Part shown: one piece after another, positions 32,078 through 40,891 of the stretch
How the letters are laid out: each line of letters starts with the position of its first letter
How positions within the stretch are numbered: the stretch's first letter is position 1
Source: Nakaseomyces glabratus
Taxonomy: Eukaryota; Ascomycota; Saccharomycetes; Saccharomycetales; Saccharomycetaceae
Reading direction: 5' to 3'
Assembly (NCBI RefSeq): GCF_010111755.1
Contig: NC_088960.1
Location: 558,001-622,000 of the forward strand
Length of the DNA: 64,000 nucleotides
Position numbers and translations under genes: made by a program
The notes under the pieces: generated by a model
The model's input: only the letters and a program-made list of their open reading frames with translations
Database searches by the model: none
What the model was told of the DNA's origin: nothing

Positions 32078-32579
32078 ATCGTCAGTTAATAGATACATTT
32101 CTCATCTCATCAATTTATATAACTATAACAAACTTTATACGCTGTGAAGTCCCCGTGGAGACATTCAAAATAATATATAATGCATAATTCAGAGTAATTT
32201 ATCATCATTCCTTACCATTGATGATGATTACAGAAGATATGACAATTTTTGTTGATACTCCATTGATATTAAAGCTAAAGCTAGTTAGCTCATCGCGTTT
32301 TTCATGTAAAGCAATCTCGCACAGAAATTTTGCAGCTTTCTTAATGATCAAAATACAAAAAACAAAAGATCAACAAAGTGAAATATTGCAACTGTATTGA
32401 GTTAAGTCCTTTCAATGAATTGAATTCTATAATAACTAGTCTATTTATTGGTTGTCAGTAGGTTAGTGGTATTTCATACATTTCTCAATTGTGATCTAAT
32501 ACAAGTTTAAAAAGCACATAATTGCCGGGGGATAACAAGAGCGGTAGATCATATATAAAGGTGTGGATTCAATTGTTCC
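32078..32579. other. THO2-INN1 intergenic
   Basis: 502 bp, no gene supported. One reverse PAC lies at 32289-32296, 284 bp before INN1, and a TATATAAAG element at 32551-32560. Confidence 0.5.
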
Positions 32580-33854
32580 ATGAGTGAAGAAGTTTGGGAT
32601 GGAAATCAAGGGACTTTGTCCGTTTATGTTAGTAAAGCCAAGGACTTACCTAATCTAGATAAACTGGATAAGCAGGATGTGCTTTTGAGATTGAGAATCG
32701 CTCATATGACTCGTGAGAGCGATACCATAATTAGGGCAGGTCAAACGCCAATTTTCAAATACTACGAGAAATTCGAAATCACACCAGAGTTAAGACCCTT
32801 GATGTATGTTGAGATTTATTCGGATAGGAGGAAAAAAGCACCCATTCTTATAGGAAGATGTGAGGTTGATCTTTTGAATGGTATTCGTGCAGATCCCAAG
32901 GAAGGCTACTGTACCTGGTACGAATTGAAGAAGCCAAATAACGACTTTGCTGGAACTGTGTTTATCGAATTGACTTTTAAGCCTACGTACCCCACATTCA
33001 GGAGAGATGGGGAGTCTTATAATTCAAGAAATCAGGACAAATCCATGGCCGCAAGACCTATACCTCCATTACCAGATGACATGAGCCAATTTGAAAATGA
33101 ACCAGAATCATTCAGGCCGAACCACTATAATTCCCATTTTTCATCTTCGAGTAGTTCAAGAACTCAATCCAGATTTGGGGGAAGTGAAAGCGATTATTTG
33201 CATGCCTCGGCGGTACGACAAGTCACACCAGCGATAGTAGATGACAATCACCATCGTGTAGCTCAACGGTTTGCTACGTCTGATAATTATGGAAACGAAA
33301 ACGGACCAGCGAACTTCATGTCTTCTGTTGGAACTAGCTCCACAGTAACTACGCAAGATTCGAGTACAACTACTATAACAAATAACTCGGATACTAAGTT
33401 TCACTTTGCTAATTTGAGGAAACTGAAAGAAAAGATTAATATCTTTAAGAATCCTAACAATTCTGAAGAGCCAGAAACAAAAAACTCAAATGTTGATATA
33501 GAAGCGCTACAAAAGGCGATAGGTATAAATAACGACGCTCAATCAGATGATGTTAGCTCAACGGAATCATTTCATGAACGTTACCAAGCATCAAGAGATA
33601 TTTCAAAATCGAGCAGTAGAGGGCATAATGATGCTCTTTTTAAATACTCGGGTGGGCAGAATAATGAACCTCCACTACCACCTTTACCAAAAAGTCCGTC
33701 AAGATCTCCTACAAGAGACAGGAGCCCTCATCGTACTCCTCATAGCCATCACTATCATCAACATCAGGAAATGGTATCACCTAAATTACCTCCATTACCT
33801 ACAAGTAGAAACAACTCAACTTCTCCAACAAGAAGGAGACCGCCACCTATTTAA
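32580..33854 (+). CDS. INN1: Cytokinesis C2-domain protein Inn1
   Basis: 424 residues against 409 in S. cerevisiae. Inn1 couples actomyosin-ring contraction to plasma-membrane ingression and activates chitin synthase Chs2 with Hof1 and Cyk3. An N-terminal C2 domain (about residues 10-135) begins GTLSVYVSKAKDLPNL. The remainder is disordered, with proline motifs for SH3 partners (PPLPPLPKSP near 365 and PKLPPLP near 400) and a short helical piece near 275-290. Order with RPC31 on the right matches YNL152W-YNL151C. Confidence 0.95.
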   Translation: MSEEVWDGNQGTLSVYVSKAKDLPNLDKLDKQDVLLRLRIAHMTRESDTIIRAGQTPIFKYYEKFEITPELRPLMYVEIYSDRRKKAPILIGRCEVDLLNGIRADPKEGYCTWYELKKPNNDFAGTVFIELTFKPTYPTFRRDGESYNSRNQDKSMAARPIPPLPDDMSQFENEPESFRPNHYNSHFSSSSSSRTQSRFGGSESDYLHASAVRQVTPAIVDDNHHRVAQRFATSDNYGNENGPANFMSSVGTSSTVTTQDSSTTTITNNSDTKFHFANLRKLKEKINIFKNPNNSEEPETKNSNVDIEALQKAIGINNDAQSDDVSSTESFHERYQASRDISKSSSRGHNDALFKYSGGQNNEPPLPPLPKSPSRSPTRDRSPHRTPHSHHYHQHQEMVSPKLPPLPTSRNNSTSPTRRRPPPI

Positions 33855-34155
33855 AAAATCAGCAGGTGAGTATATATCCATTATAATAATTTCAATAGGC
33901 ATTATTTAACTCGTCTCTCATTCCTTTAGATATCTCGCTCAGTTTGATTAATTGAATGCAATGATGGTTTTTAATTAAGATTAGATAAGTGATAAGAATA
34001 ATATACAGTTTATGCATGAAAATATAACCAAGAAAAAAATAAACCCATTGAAGGATGACGAGCTTTTAAAATGTTGGAATCGACCGTAATAATACTAGGA
34101 TTATTATTTATTAGATGGTAGATTTTGAGATTCGGATTTGCTAAGCATCTTAAAT
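33855..34155. other. Convergent INN1-RPC31 3' region
   Basis: AT-rich spacer between two stop codons; no gene seen. Confidence 0.5.
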
Positions 34156-34860
34156 TCAAAATGCAGGCTCATCACCATAATCATCTTCACCGATATCATC
34201 ATCGTCACCACCACTGAAGTATTTCTCGGCGTTGTAATCGTCATCGTCGTCTTCATCATCAAATTCATCATCTACCGGTTCTTCAGTACCATCCTCTTCC
34301 TTCTTGTTCTCGTCCTCTTCGTCAACTTCTTCAGCGAGTTCCTTGTATTTCTCCAGCATCGATAAACCTAGAGCTTCATCTTGTTCAGATCCTGTAAATA
34401 TGTCATCCTCATTATTGAATTTTGATAACGTCATGAGCTTCTTTTTATTAATACCCATGACAGCATATAGGTCCTTCGGGAACAGCTCCAAATGAAACGG
34501 ATGCTCATCAATCGAAACACCAAGTTTCCTTTTCTTCAAGTATTTGTCAGAGTATCTCGCTATCCCATCTGATGGCCCTTCATTGTTAACAAGCTCACGT
34601 TTACCTTTCTTCTTGTTCTTATTGTCCCCTTCTTCAGCCGCCTCCAATGTGCCTGTGAAAAATGGACTTTCCCTAAGCGCAGCATTGAAATTAATATACT
34701 TTAACGCAATGGAACGATCTCTGCTACTCACATTGCCATTAACAGGTAATGATAAGCTCGGAAATTCAGCAATGTTGTTTGGTCCAATATCCTGATACCC
34801 GAGACCAAACGGCAATGATCTAGCACCGCCACCACTTCCTGCACCTCGCCTTCCACTCAT
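34156..34860 (-). CDS. RPC31: RNA polymerase III subunit C31
   Basis: 234 residues against 251 in S. cerevisiae. Rpc31 belongs to the C82-C34-C31 subcomplex that gives Pol III its initiation function. The glycine/arginine-rich N-terminus (SGRRGAGSGGGARSLPFGLGYQ) and the LFPKDLYAVMGI stretch (about 124-135) are typical. The C-terminal third (about 165-234) is almost entirely D and E, ending DDYGDEPAF. The promoter carries an exact PAC (polymerase A and C) site and RRPE. Confidence 0.96.
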   Translation of the reverse strand: MSGRRGAGSGGGARSLPFGLGYQDIGPNNIAEFPSLSLPVNGNVSSRDRSIALKYINFNAALRESPFFTGTLEAAEEGDNKNKKKGKRELVNNEGPSDGIARYSDKYLKKRKLGVSIDEHPFHLELFPKDLYAVMGINKKKLMTLSKFNNEDDIFTGSEQDEALGLSMLEKYKELAEEVDEEDENKKEEDGTEEPVDDEFDDEDDDDDYNAEKYFSGGDDDDIGEDDYGDEPAF

Positions 34861-35372
34861 GTTGTCCTATCTTCTTGAATTATGTGATACGTTTGCTTAA
34901 GTAGGGGGAGTGTGACAGGTCTGCTAGCCCTACCAATCTCATATATATCAGTTGCGATGAGCTTTCTTGCAAGTTTTTTCTTTGTCAAAATCAAAATTTT
35001 TCACTTTGAGTAATTTACGGTTTCTACGATGGTTTCTGAGTTTGGATCAAAAGAAAACAATGGCATATAAGAGCTCATCGGTCTAATTGGTATAGTCTGG
35101 CATCTGTGCGAAACTGGTAAATATTACAGATTCTTATATCTCAGAGTATTCTGAAAGGAGTTCAGTTAAATATATATTAGTTTGAAAATCTATAAGATAG
35201 TATATATAAATGCGAGTTTTGAATGAGTCAAGCAAAATAAAAATATCGGATGTTACGTTGTGTTTAAATGTAGCAATTGATGTAGCGATTCCATGAATAA
35301 TAAGTAGTGCAACTTTCTTTTTGTGGTATTGACTACAAGAGTGTGTTTTGAAGGTTCACAATGAAATGAATC
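34861..35372. other. RPC31 promoter / PGA2 3' region
   Basis: 512 bp. It holds PAC and RRPE sites near RPC31. A stretch at 35080-35130 looks faintly tRNA-like but lacks a B box. No gene seen. Confidence 0.55.
34954..35003. promoter_or_regulatory. PAC plus RRPE promoter of RPC31
   Basis: Exact PAC GCGATGAG at 34954-34961 and exact RRPE (AAATTTTTCA, reverse of TGAAAAATTT) at 34994-35003, lying 94-143 bp upstream of the RPC31 ATG. Confidence 0.75.
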
Positions 35373-35786
35373 CTAGTCCTCTAGAAGCTCTTCAATCTCT
35401 TCGTCGCTATCGTAACCAGTACCTGAAAGTTTTAGCTGTTCATGTCTCTTCAAGTCATCCACTGCTCTTTCAAGAACTTCTTGCTGCCTCTTCACACGTT
35501 GCCTTGTCTTCTTACCCCAGCCGTACTCAGTAGTGGATGATTTGGCAATGGTTTCGACTTCAAAATCTTCTGGGCGTTCTAACAAAGTCTTCTCTCTTTC
35601 CTCTTTCTTTCTCTCTTCTTCTTGACGCACTTGTCTAGCCAATTGTCTGCGGTTCTGATCCCTTGTTACCAGGTTCCTGAACAGCATGTATGCACCAACA
35701 ATTATAACAATCCTAAGAGCCTTTCTGGGCTCGATACTAAGAATGTTGTCAATTGAATTCTCAAAAATTTTGGATATTCTCTCCAT
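35373..35786 (-). CDS. PGA2: ER protein of Gas1 processing (Pga2)
   Basis: 137 residues against 129 in S. cerevisiae. Pga2 is an essential ER/nuclear-envelope membrane protein needed for maturation of the GPI protein Gas1. It has one transmembrane segment (about residues 20-38, ALRIVIIVGAYMLF) near the N-terminus. A highly charged helical region (about 45-75) follows, then a basic stretch and an acidic tail ending EEIEELLED. Identity rests on architecture and its place between RPC31 and ALF1 (YNL149C). Its leader holds a hexanucleotide repeat. Confidence 0.87.
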   Translation of the reverse strand: MERISKIFENSIDNILSIEPRKALRIVIIVGAYMLFRNLVTRDQNRRQLARQVRQEEERKKEEREKTLLERPEDFEVETIAKSSTTEYGWGKKTRQRVKRQQEVLERAVDDLKRHEQLKLSGTGYDSDEEIEELLED

Positions 35787-36228
35787 TGTTTTGATTTTGG
35801 TCTTGGTCTTGGTCTTGGTCTTGGTCTTGCTATATTAGCTGAAGTTCTGAACAACGCGAGTAAACTCCAACTTATGCTTCCGATGCCTCAAAAAAAAAAT
35901 AGTATTTAGCAAATACTCTTACAATAATAAACTATCTAGATTCAACCGTTGTTAGCTAATATCAAGATTGAGATTTGCCTCCTAAGAGATTACAAAATCT
36001 AAATTTTAATTCCGATTTCATCACTATCAACCAAAAATTGCGTTCTTTTTTTCCTTCTTCTGTCAACTTACTAAAGACATCGCAGGAACTCATCGCAAAT
36101 TCAACATATGATGGCTATCCTGGCTTCGGAAACCTATCTAATACTCTATTGTACAGTAGAGTCCTTGTTTATGATAGCGTTTCCTTTCACTTTCCTTGAT
36201 ATTTCAAAAATTTGCGTTCACACGCAGC
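35787..36228. other. PGA2 promoter / ALF1 3' region
   Basis: 442 bp with the microsatellite above and a reverse PAC at 36089-36096. No gene seen. Confidence 0.5.
35797..35826. repeat. Hexanucleotide microsatellite in PGA2 leader
   Basis: Five perfect TTGGTC units, 10 bases from the PGA2 ATG. In the PGA2 sense strand they read GACCAA. Confidence 0.9.
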
Positions 36229-36990
36229 TTATATCTCATCGGAGTCCGAACCCGAGGTTTCGAAAGGAGCATATTGTGTTCCTGTTTCCACCTGTTGTGG
36301 TCTCACAAATCCACCGTGGTTGTCACTAACAGGCCCAAAATATGTGTGTTCTTTGAAAACACCGTTGTTTTTACCCTCAGCCTTATCGAATTCCACACCA
36401 CACCATAATCCAGTTAACCCCTCGACAGGACCAACGTATCTGAGCCAGCCGCGTCTCTCAGAGACACCCTTAACCGTGCATCTCTCACCCAATTGTAACT
36501 GAGACGCCTTGAGCTCTTGTTGTTCTAGGTCTTTGGCCATATTTGCATTGTACTCAGAATCAAATCTGCCCAACTGTTCTTGCTGTTTCCATCTAAGAAC
36601 TGTGTTATCACGGTTCTCGTAATCCTTTTGGCTGTATTCAAACAGGGGACCTTCATCTTGTTCATCTTGCTTCATCAATTGATATATTAACGAGTCCTTG
36701 TTTGTATCCTGGACTATTATATAACAACTGGAATGGCCTTCTAGTATACGTTGATCACCGTTGGTTTCCTTAGTGACTTCCAGATCCCATTGTCTCTCAT
36801 CTGAGCTAGCGCGACCCATTGGCGTTCTGTTAAAAGCTACATAGAGTTTCATATCCTGCGGATCAACTCCACTAAATGCATAGATCTGCTCACGGAGCTC
36901 GGACACGGTAATACTGTCAGAGTACATCTTTGTGGGCTCTTGGCCATTGAAAAGCCTCACAGTTACTGGGATTTTCTTGTCACTGGTCAT
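36229..36990 (-). CDS. ALF1: Tubulin-folding cofactor B (Alf1)
   Basis: 253 residues against 254 in S. cerevisiae. Alf1 binds alpha-tubulin released from chaperonin and passes it to cofactor E. An N-terminal ubiquitin-like domain (about residues 6-95) is followed by a helical linker and a C-terminal CAP-Gly domain (about 165-235), with GLWCGVEFD and the signature GKNNG. The tail is acidic (SGSDSDEI), as in proteins that mimic the tubulin C-terminus. It is divergent from LSM7, as YNL148C is from YNL147W. Confidence 0.96.
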   Translation of the reverse strand: MTSDKKIPVTVRLFNGQEPTKMYSDSITVSELREQIYAFSGVDPQDMKLYVAFNRTPMGRASSDERQWDLEVTKETNGDQRILEGHSSCYIIVQDTNKDSLIYQLMKQDEQDEGPLFEYSQKDYENRDNTVLRWKQQEQLGRFDSEYNANMAKDLEQQELKASQLQLGERCTVKGVSERRGWLRYVGPVEGLTGLWCGVEFDKAEGKNNGVFKEHTYFGPVSDNHGGFVRPQQVETGTQYAPFETSGSDSDEI

Positions 36991-37332
36991 ATGGAAACGA
37001 GGTTTGTCTTGCTAAACACTTAATATTAAACTAACTATTTGTTATAGGTACGCCTCTTCTGAAATTATCCAAGAGGCCTCTTTCCAGTATGCAATTGATA
37101 TTTCAAATTTATCATGCTGTTGCTAATGGATATCACATTATTTCAACTTGCGATGAGTTCGCTCGCCATAGTCAAAAAGTGAAAAAAATGAAAATTCATC
37201 TAAAATTTAGTAGTATAATAACATTTACAGGACATAGTTCAAGAGTTTTGATTGCTCATTGCTAACCATTAAATAATATATCACAGCATTCACAGAACCA
37301 TATAATCTATAGGTTTTACCAATAAAGCAATA
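36991..37332. promoter_or_regulatory. Divergent ALF1-LSM7 promoter with PAC
   Basis: 342 bp. Exact PAC at 37150-37157, roughly midway, followed by an A-rich stretch (37180-37195) that loosely resembles RRPE. Confidence 0.55.
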
Positions 37333-37853
37333 ATGAGCGAACAGGTATGTATTTATCCCGAAGGGATTGTTAAATGGCAATTAGCCCCACCAACTATGTT
37401 CATAATACTAACCGACCTTTTCTTTTCGATATTGCAAAGCTCTTACCATGCAAATCATAAACTTGATGTGTAAACTGGTGTGGCTGTAATAATTGTGCTT
37501 TATAGGTACAGAATACTCAACAAGCGGAACAGAATAACAACAACAGAGGGCAGCAAAAGAAGAAGTTTGAAGCTCCAAAGAGAGAGGCCATTGTAGATCT
37601 AGGTAAATATAAAGACAGCAAGGTTTCAGTCAAACTGATGGGTGGTAGAATAGTGACAGGCATTCTAAAGGGTTACGATCAGTTGATGAATCTCGTGCTT
37701 GAAGAAACAGAAGAGACATTGAAACCAGAAGTCGAAACAGGTGCTACCCAGCAAGTTACAAGGCAATTGGGTCTAACTGTCATAAGAGGAACTATTTTAA
37801 TATCCTTGAGCCCACTGGATGGCTCTGAGGTGCTTTACATTCAAACTAACTAA
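37333..37853 (+). CDS. LSM7: Sm-like protein Lsm7 (spliced, two exons)
   Basis: Exons 37333-37344 and 37506-37853 give 119 residues. Lsm7 is in the Lsm1-7 decay ring and the Lsm2-8 ring on U6 RNA. Exon 1 encodes only MSEQ; exon 2 starts VQNTQQ. The basic N-terminal KFEAPKREAI leads into the Sm fold, with Sm1 (KVSVKLMGGR...GYDQLMNLVL) and Sm2 (LGLTVIRGTILISLS). S. cerevisiae LSM7 also has an intron at this place. Splicing is needed: without it the frame lacks a suitable ATG until residue 49 of the protein, within Sm1. Confidence 0.95.
37345..37505 (+). other. LSM7 intron
   Basis: 161 bases. 5' site GTATGT (37345-37350), branch point TACTAAC (37406-37412), 3' site TAG (37503-37505). A second AG acceptor six bases on (ending 37511) is in frame. 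Confidence 0.92.
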
Positions 37854-38222
37854 GCTATACAAGGCAAGACTCATGAAATGATATACACGGAAAGCTGAAC
37901 ATTTTTCTTTCACTAAATTGAAACAACAAACCATTATAAATCAATCATGGCAAATGCTATGTATTGGTACTCCCTAGCAATTAGTTCTAATTCAATCTTT
38001 TGTAATTATGATGCCTATCAAACATTTGGTAAAACATCAAAACTCTTATCCTTTCCATTTTTAATAAACAGAATTTCAAAAATGATACTTAATGGTGAAG
38101 TTGAGGTATTTGTATTTGCAGTTATTTTATAATGTTATTCTGTCTTTGCCATCTGATAAATAAAATATCATCGAGGAGAGTTATAAATTAAATGTATAGT
38201 AATATAATATTAATTAACTAAT
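37854..38222. other. Convergent LSM7 / DUF2009 3' region
   Basis: AT-rich; a 61-codon frame at 37947-38132 is not convincing. No RNA gene seen. Confidence 0.5.
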
Positions 38223-40067
38223 TCAAAACCCTTCAGAACCATTAAATCCTGTAAATGATGTCAATAAGAAGATGTTATAATACTTCTTCTTGGAGATTTC
38301 GTTACAGTGGTTCCATGCTGAAGTTAATCTACCGTCAATGCAAGATCCACTCATGTAAAAGTTGTCTGCTCCTGATCCATCAAACATATGAGCAAATGCA
38401 TCCTGTAAGATAGTCATTTTCAAATCCTCAACAGAACCATATTCCTTTTTAATATAATCCAGTAAGTACTCATCATTTTTAACAAGGTCATTTATTTGGA
38501 TTAATGTTTGATCGAATGGAATTAGAATGCTTGGTACTTGAGTGTACTTGTCCAGGAAGAACAGGGCATTAGGAACAGCATCATCTCCTAAATGGACAAC
38601 AGATGACCCCACCCAAGCTTCTGTTTTAGATCTACACTCCCCAATAATCCTGTGCATTTCTTTGTAGATTCTAGGACAAGGTTTAATCCGATTTAGGCCA
38701 TGTCCTGTTGAAGCCAGTCTATAGTTAGATCCATCAAATAGATCGAGGTCAGCAATATACCATAACTTTACCATCTCCCTTTGAATAATAGACCAAAGTG
38801 TTAGAGACTGTTGTACGTAGTGCCATTGTCTCTCATGATCGTGTGTTAATCTGGCACCATTGCGACCATACTGAATACCAATGTTATACTTTGCAGCCAC
38901 TTCTGGTTGGCGGAATATTTCTAATCTCGATAACATTCTCAACACAGGCTTTCTGTTCATATTCACATATGCGTTGTAATCTCCAATAGAGTACAAAGCC
39001 TGTCTGATGTCTTCCTTTGAGTAGTGTTTGCTGCTGTACTTTGATGCTAGAGTTTCAATAGCAGTTTCTTTTTGTTTAATACTTCTATTTATTTGATTCC
39101 TTGTTCTACCGACAGGAGAAATATGGCTAGTAGCCGCTAGGATCAATTTATCTTTGAAAATTCCCATTGCTTTACCATTATCTTCCGTCTTAGTTGTTAA
39201 GAATGACTGAACTGTTAAGATAGGTTTGTATAAGTGAAATTCCATATGTTCACAAATTTGAGGTAATCTGGAATCCATAACCATGTAGCATAACTTACCG
39301 TATGTGTCACGCATACGTTCGGGGTTCATGATTTTGTATCTTCTTCCGATTTCAAAGATATCCTGGAACCATTTAGCATTGTCAGAAAAGTTTTTCATAT
39401 CCAATAGCTTCTGACCCAATTTCATGTTGGAAGCCACTACCAAGCCTGAAAGCACAGAACATATTTCTTTCAATTGTTCTACTATACGTCTTGATTTCGA
39501 TTTGTTTGACAAAATATCGACTCTATCTGTATATTCGGAGACTTGCAAAGCTGCTTCCAACAGCCTTAGCAAATGTCTTTCTTCATATGTTAATCTCATA
39601 GGTATGTAATGAGACGTTTCAAAAAGAATGGACATCAATTTGTTGTCAATAGAATTGGTATCTTCAACAGATTCCTGTTTCTGAGCCGGTATCTCTGAAC
39701 CATCATAATTATTTATCGTATCTTGTAATTCTTTCTGTTCACTACTGTCAGCAGGTAATTGTTGTAGTGTTGTTTCAGTGGCCTCACCCGGGTTATCTAT
39801 TGAAACTTTAGTGAATTCATGCTTTCTTCTTTTACCACCTCTGTGAATCATTTCATAGCAGATCACACAAAAGTTCTCTTGACAATCTTTACATATGATC
39901 TCAAACTTCATATCCCTACATTCTTCACAAATACTGGGATCAAGTGGTGCTTCCTCATTGTCAGACACATCGTGATCGCTATCACCATGCTGTACTTCGT
40001 CATCGCTATTCTCAACGTACTCAGAGTCCAATATTTCCTTTAGTGATCTTTTATTCGCGGTCCCCAT
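38223..40067 (-). CDS. DUF2009 (UPF0652) protein with N-terminal B-box-like zinc finger
   Basis: 614 residues, function unknown. The N-terminus is acidic (residues 16-42). It is followed by a zinc-binding pattern with C47, C50, C59, C62, C67, C70, H75 and H83, like a B-box. From about residue 150 to the end runs the conserved DUF2009 domain; RLLEAALQVSEYTD (about 167-180) and SGLVVASNMKLGQKLL are the stretches I recognise. The family is known from plants, fission yeast and other eukaryotes; I recall no S. cerevisiae member. It lies between LSM7 and a YNL146W-like gene, so it looks inserted, or lost in S. cerevisiae. Its upstream region has a near-PAC (TCGATGAG, 40176-40183). Confidence 0.8.
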   Translation of the reverse strand: MGTANKRSLKEILDSEYVENSDDEVQHGDSDHDVSDNEEAPLDPSICEECRDMKFEIICKDCQENFCVICYEMIHRGGKRRKHEFTKVSIDNPGEATETTLQQLPADSSEQKELQDTINNYDGSEIPAQKQESVEDTNSIDNKLMSILFETSHYIPMRLTYEERHLLRLLEAALQVSEYTDRVDILSNKSKSRRIVEQLKEICSVLSGLVVASNMKLGQKLLDMKNFSDNAKWFQDIFEIGRRYKIMNPERMRDTYGKLCYMVMDSRLPQICEHMEFHLYKPILTVQSFLTTKTEDNGKAMGIFKDKLILAATSHISPVGRTRNQINRSIKQKETAIETLASKYSSKHYSKEDIRQALYSIGDYNAYVNMNRKPVLRMLSRLEIFRQPEVAAKYNIGIQYGRNGARLTHDHERQWHYVQQSLTLWSIIQREMVKLWYIADLDLFDGSNYRLASTGHGLNRIKPCPRIYKEMHRIIGECRSKTEAWVGSSVVHLGDDAVPNALFFLDKYTQVPSILIPFDQTLIQINDLVKNDEYLLDYIKKEYGSVEDLKMTILQDAFAHMFDGSGADNFYMSGSCIDGRLTSAWNHCNEISKKKYYNIFLLTSFTGFNGSEGF

Positions 40068-40405
40068 TGTTACTGCTACAAATTTGAGTTGATGTTTTCA
40101 ATATAATTGAATACTTTCCAAATTCAAGAACTTCGCTTGACAAATAGTTATTAATTATATATCTGGCTTCATCATCTCATCGATGCCGTTTCTGCCAAGT
40201 TTTTCAATATTTTTTCAAAATTTCGCTTAGAACTCGATGGTAGGATTAGGGATCATCAAAGATCATTATCGAGTTGATAGTTTTCAAGAGGAAGCAAGAG
40301 AAGTATCAAACAGATCCACTTATTACAATATTTGATATTCATTTCATTGATTGACGTAAGTTTGAAAGGTTTCATCTCAGTCAACGCTCCTCCAAAATTG
40401 ACATA
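40068..40405. other. Divergent promoter region
   Basis: 338 bp between DUF2009 and the small membrane protein. A near-PAC at 40176-40183 and T-rich RRPE-like sequence at 40198-40222 are seen. Confidence 0.5.
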
Positions 40406-40705
40406 ATGAAGACTACGAAAAGTTCAAATGGAAGTTATTATCATGATCTGAGGCGTGCATTACGTATTGGTGTATTATTTATACTTATTTCACTGCTATT
40501 CACTTCTCGATTGAGAAATATAGTACAGCAGTTTTTGAATATGTTTGGTAGAGTACGAAGTGGTTACTCGATAGAAGATGTCAACCATGTACCGATATTC
40601 TCTGAGCCAGATTTTGATGGTGTGGATGTGCATACAGTAGACATTAAGAGATTAATAATGTTTTTAGTGGTATTTTTTTCATTAGCCATTCCTTTCGTAT
40701 TTTAG
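40406..40705 (+). CDS. Small two-helix membrane protein (positional YNL146W ortholog)
   Basis: 99 residues, function unknown. Two hydrophobic segments are clear: about residues 21-38 (IGVLFILISLLFTS region) and about 82-99 at the very C-terminus. A polar loop with several acidic residues (EDVNHVPIFSEPDFDGVDVH) lies between them. Its strand and place between LSM7 and the YNL144C-like gene match YNL146W, a 100-residue ER protein of unknown role. I base the link on position and size, not on recalled sequence. Confidence 0.6.
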   Translation: MKTTKSSNGSYYHDLRRALRIGVLFILISLLFTSRLRNIVQQFLNMFGRVRSGYSIEDVNHVPIFSEPDFDGVDVHTVDIKRLIMFLVVFFSLAIPFVF

Positions 40706-40891
40706 ATAATGTCAATAGCAATCTATATTTCCGTGCTAAATTTGCACTACTGTCAATAAGTTTAAATTTAAAGAATAATGTGACTCTTTAAGGGAAAAAA
40801 ATATTCTAAAATTCATATAACAGTATTGTTTATATCACTACAAAAAAAAAAAATATAATAAAGCCAATAGGTCATTAAAAAGGGGAGAATA

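Noticed and set aside
31629..32147. 172-codon frame overlapping the THO2 3' end
   Set aside because: It starts without ATG and lies in another frame of a conserved coding sequence.
35075..35130. tRNA-like stretch near RPC31
   Set aside because: The part at 35080-35105 looks like an A box/D-arm, but there is no B box (GGTTCGANNCC) and no acceptor stem pairing.
37947..38132. 61-codon frame after LSM7
   Set aside because: No conservation known; lies in a convergent 3' region.
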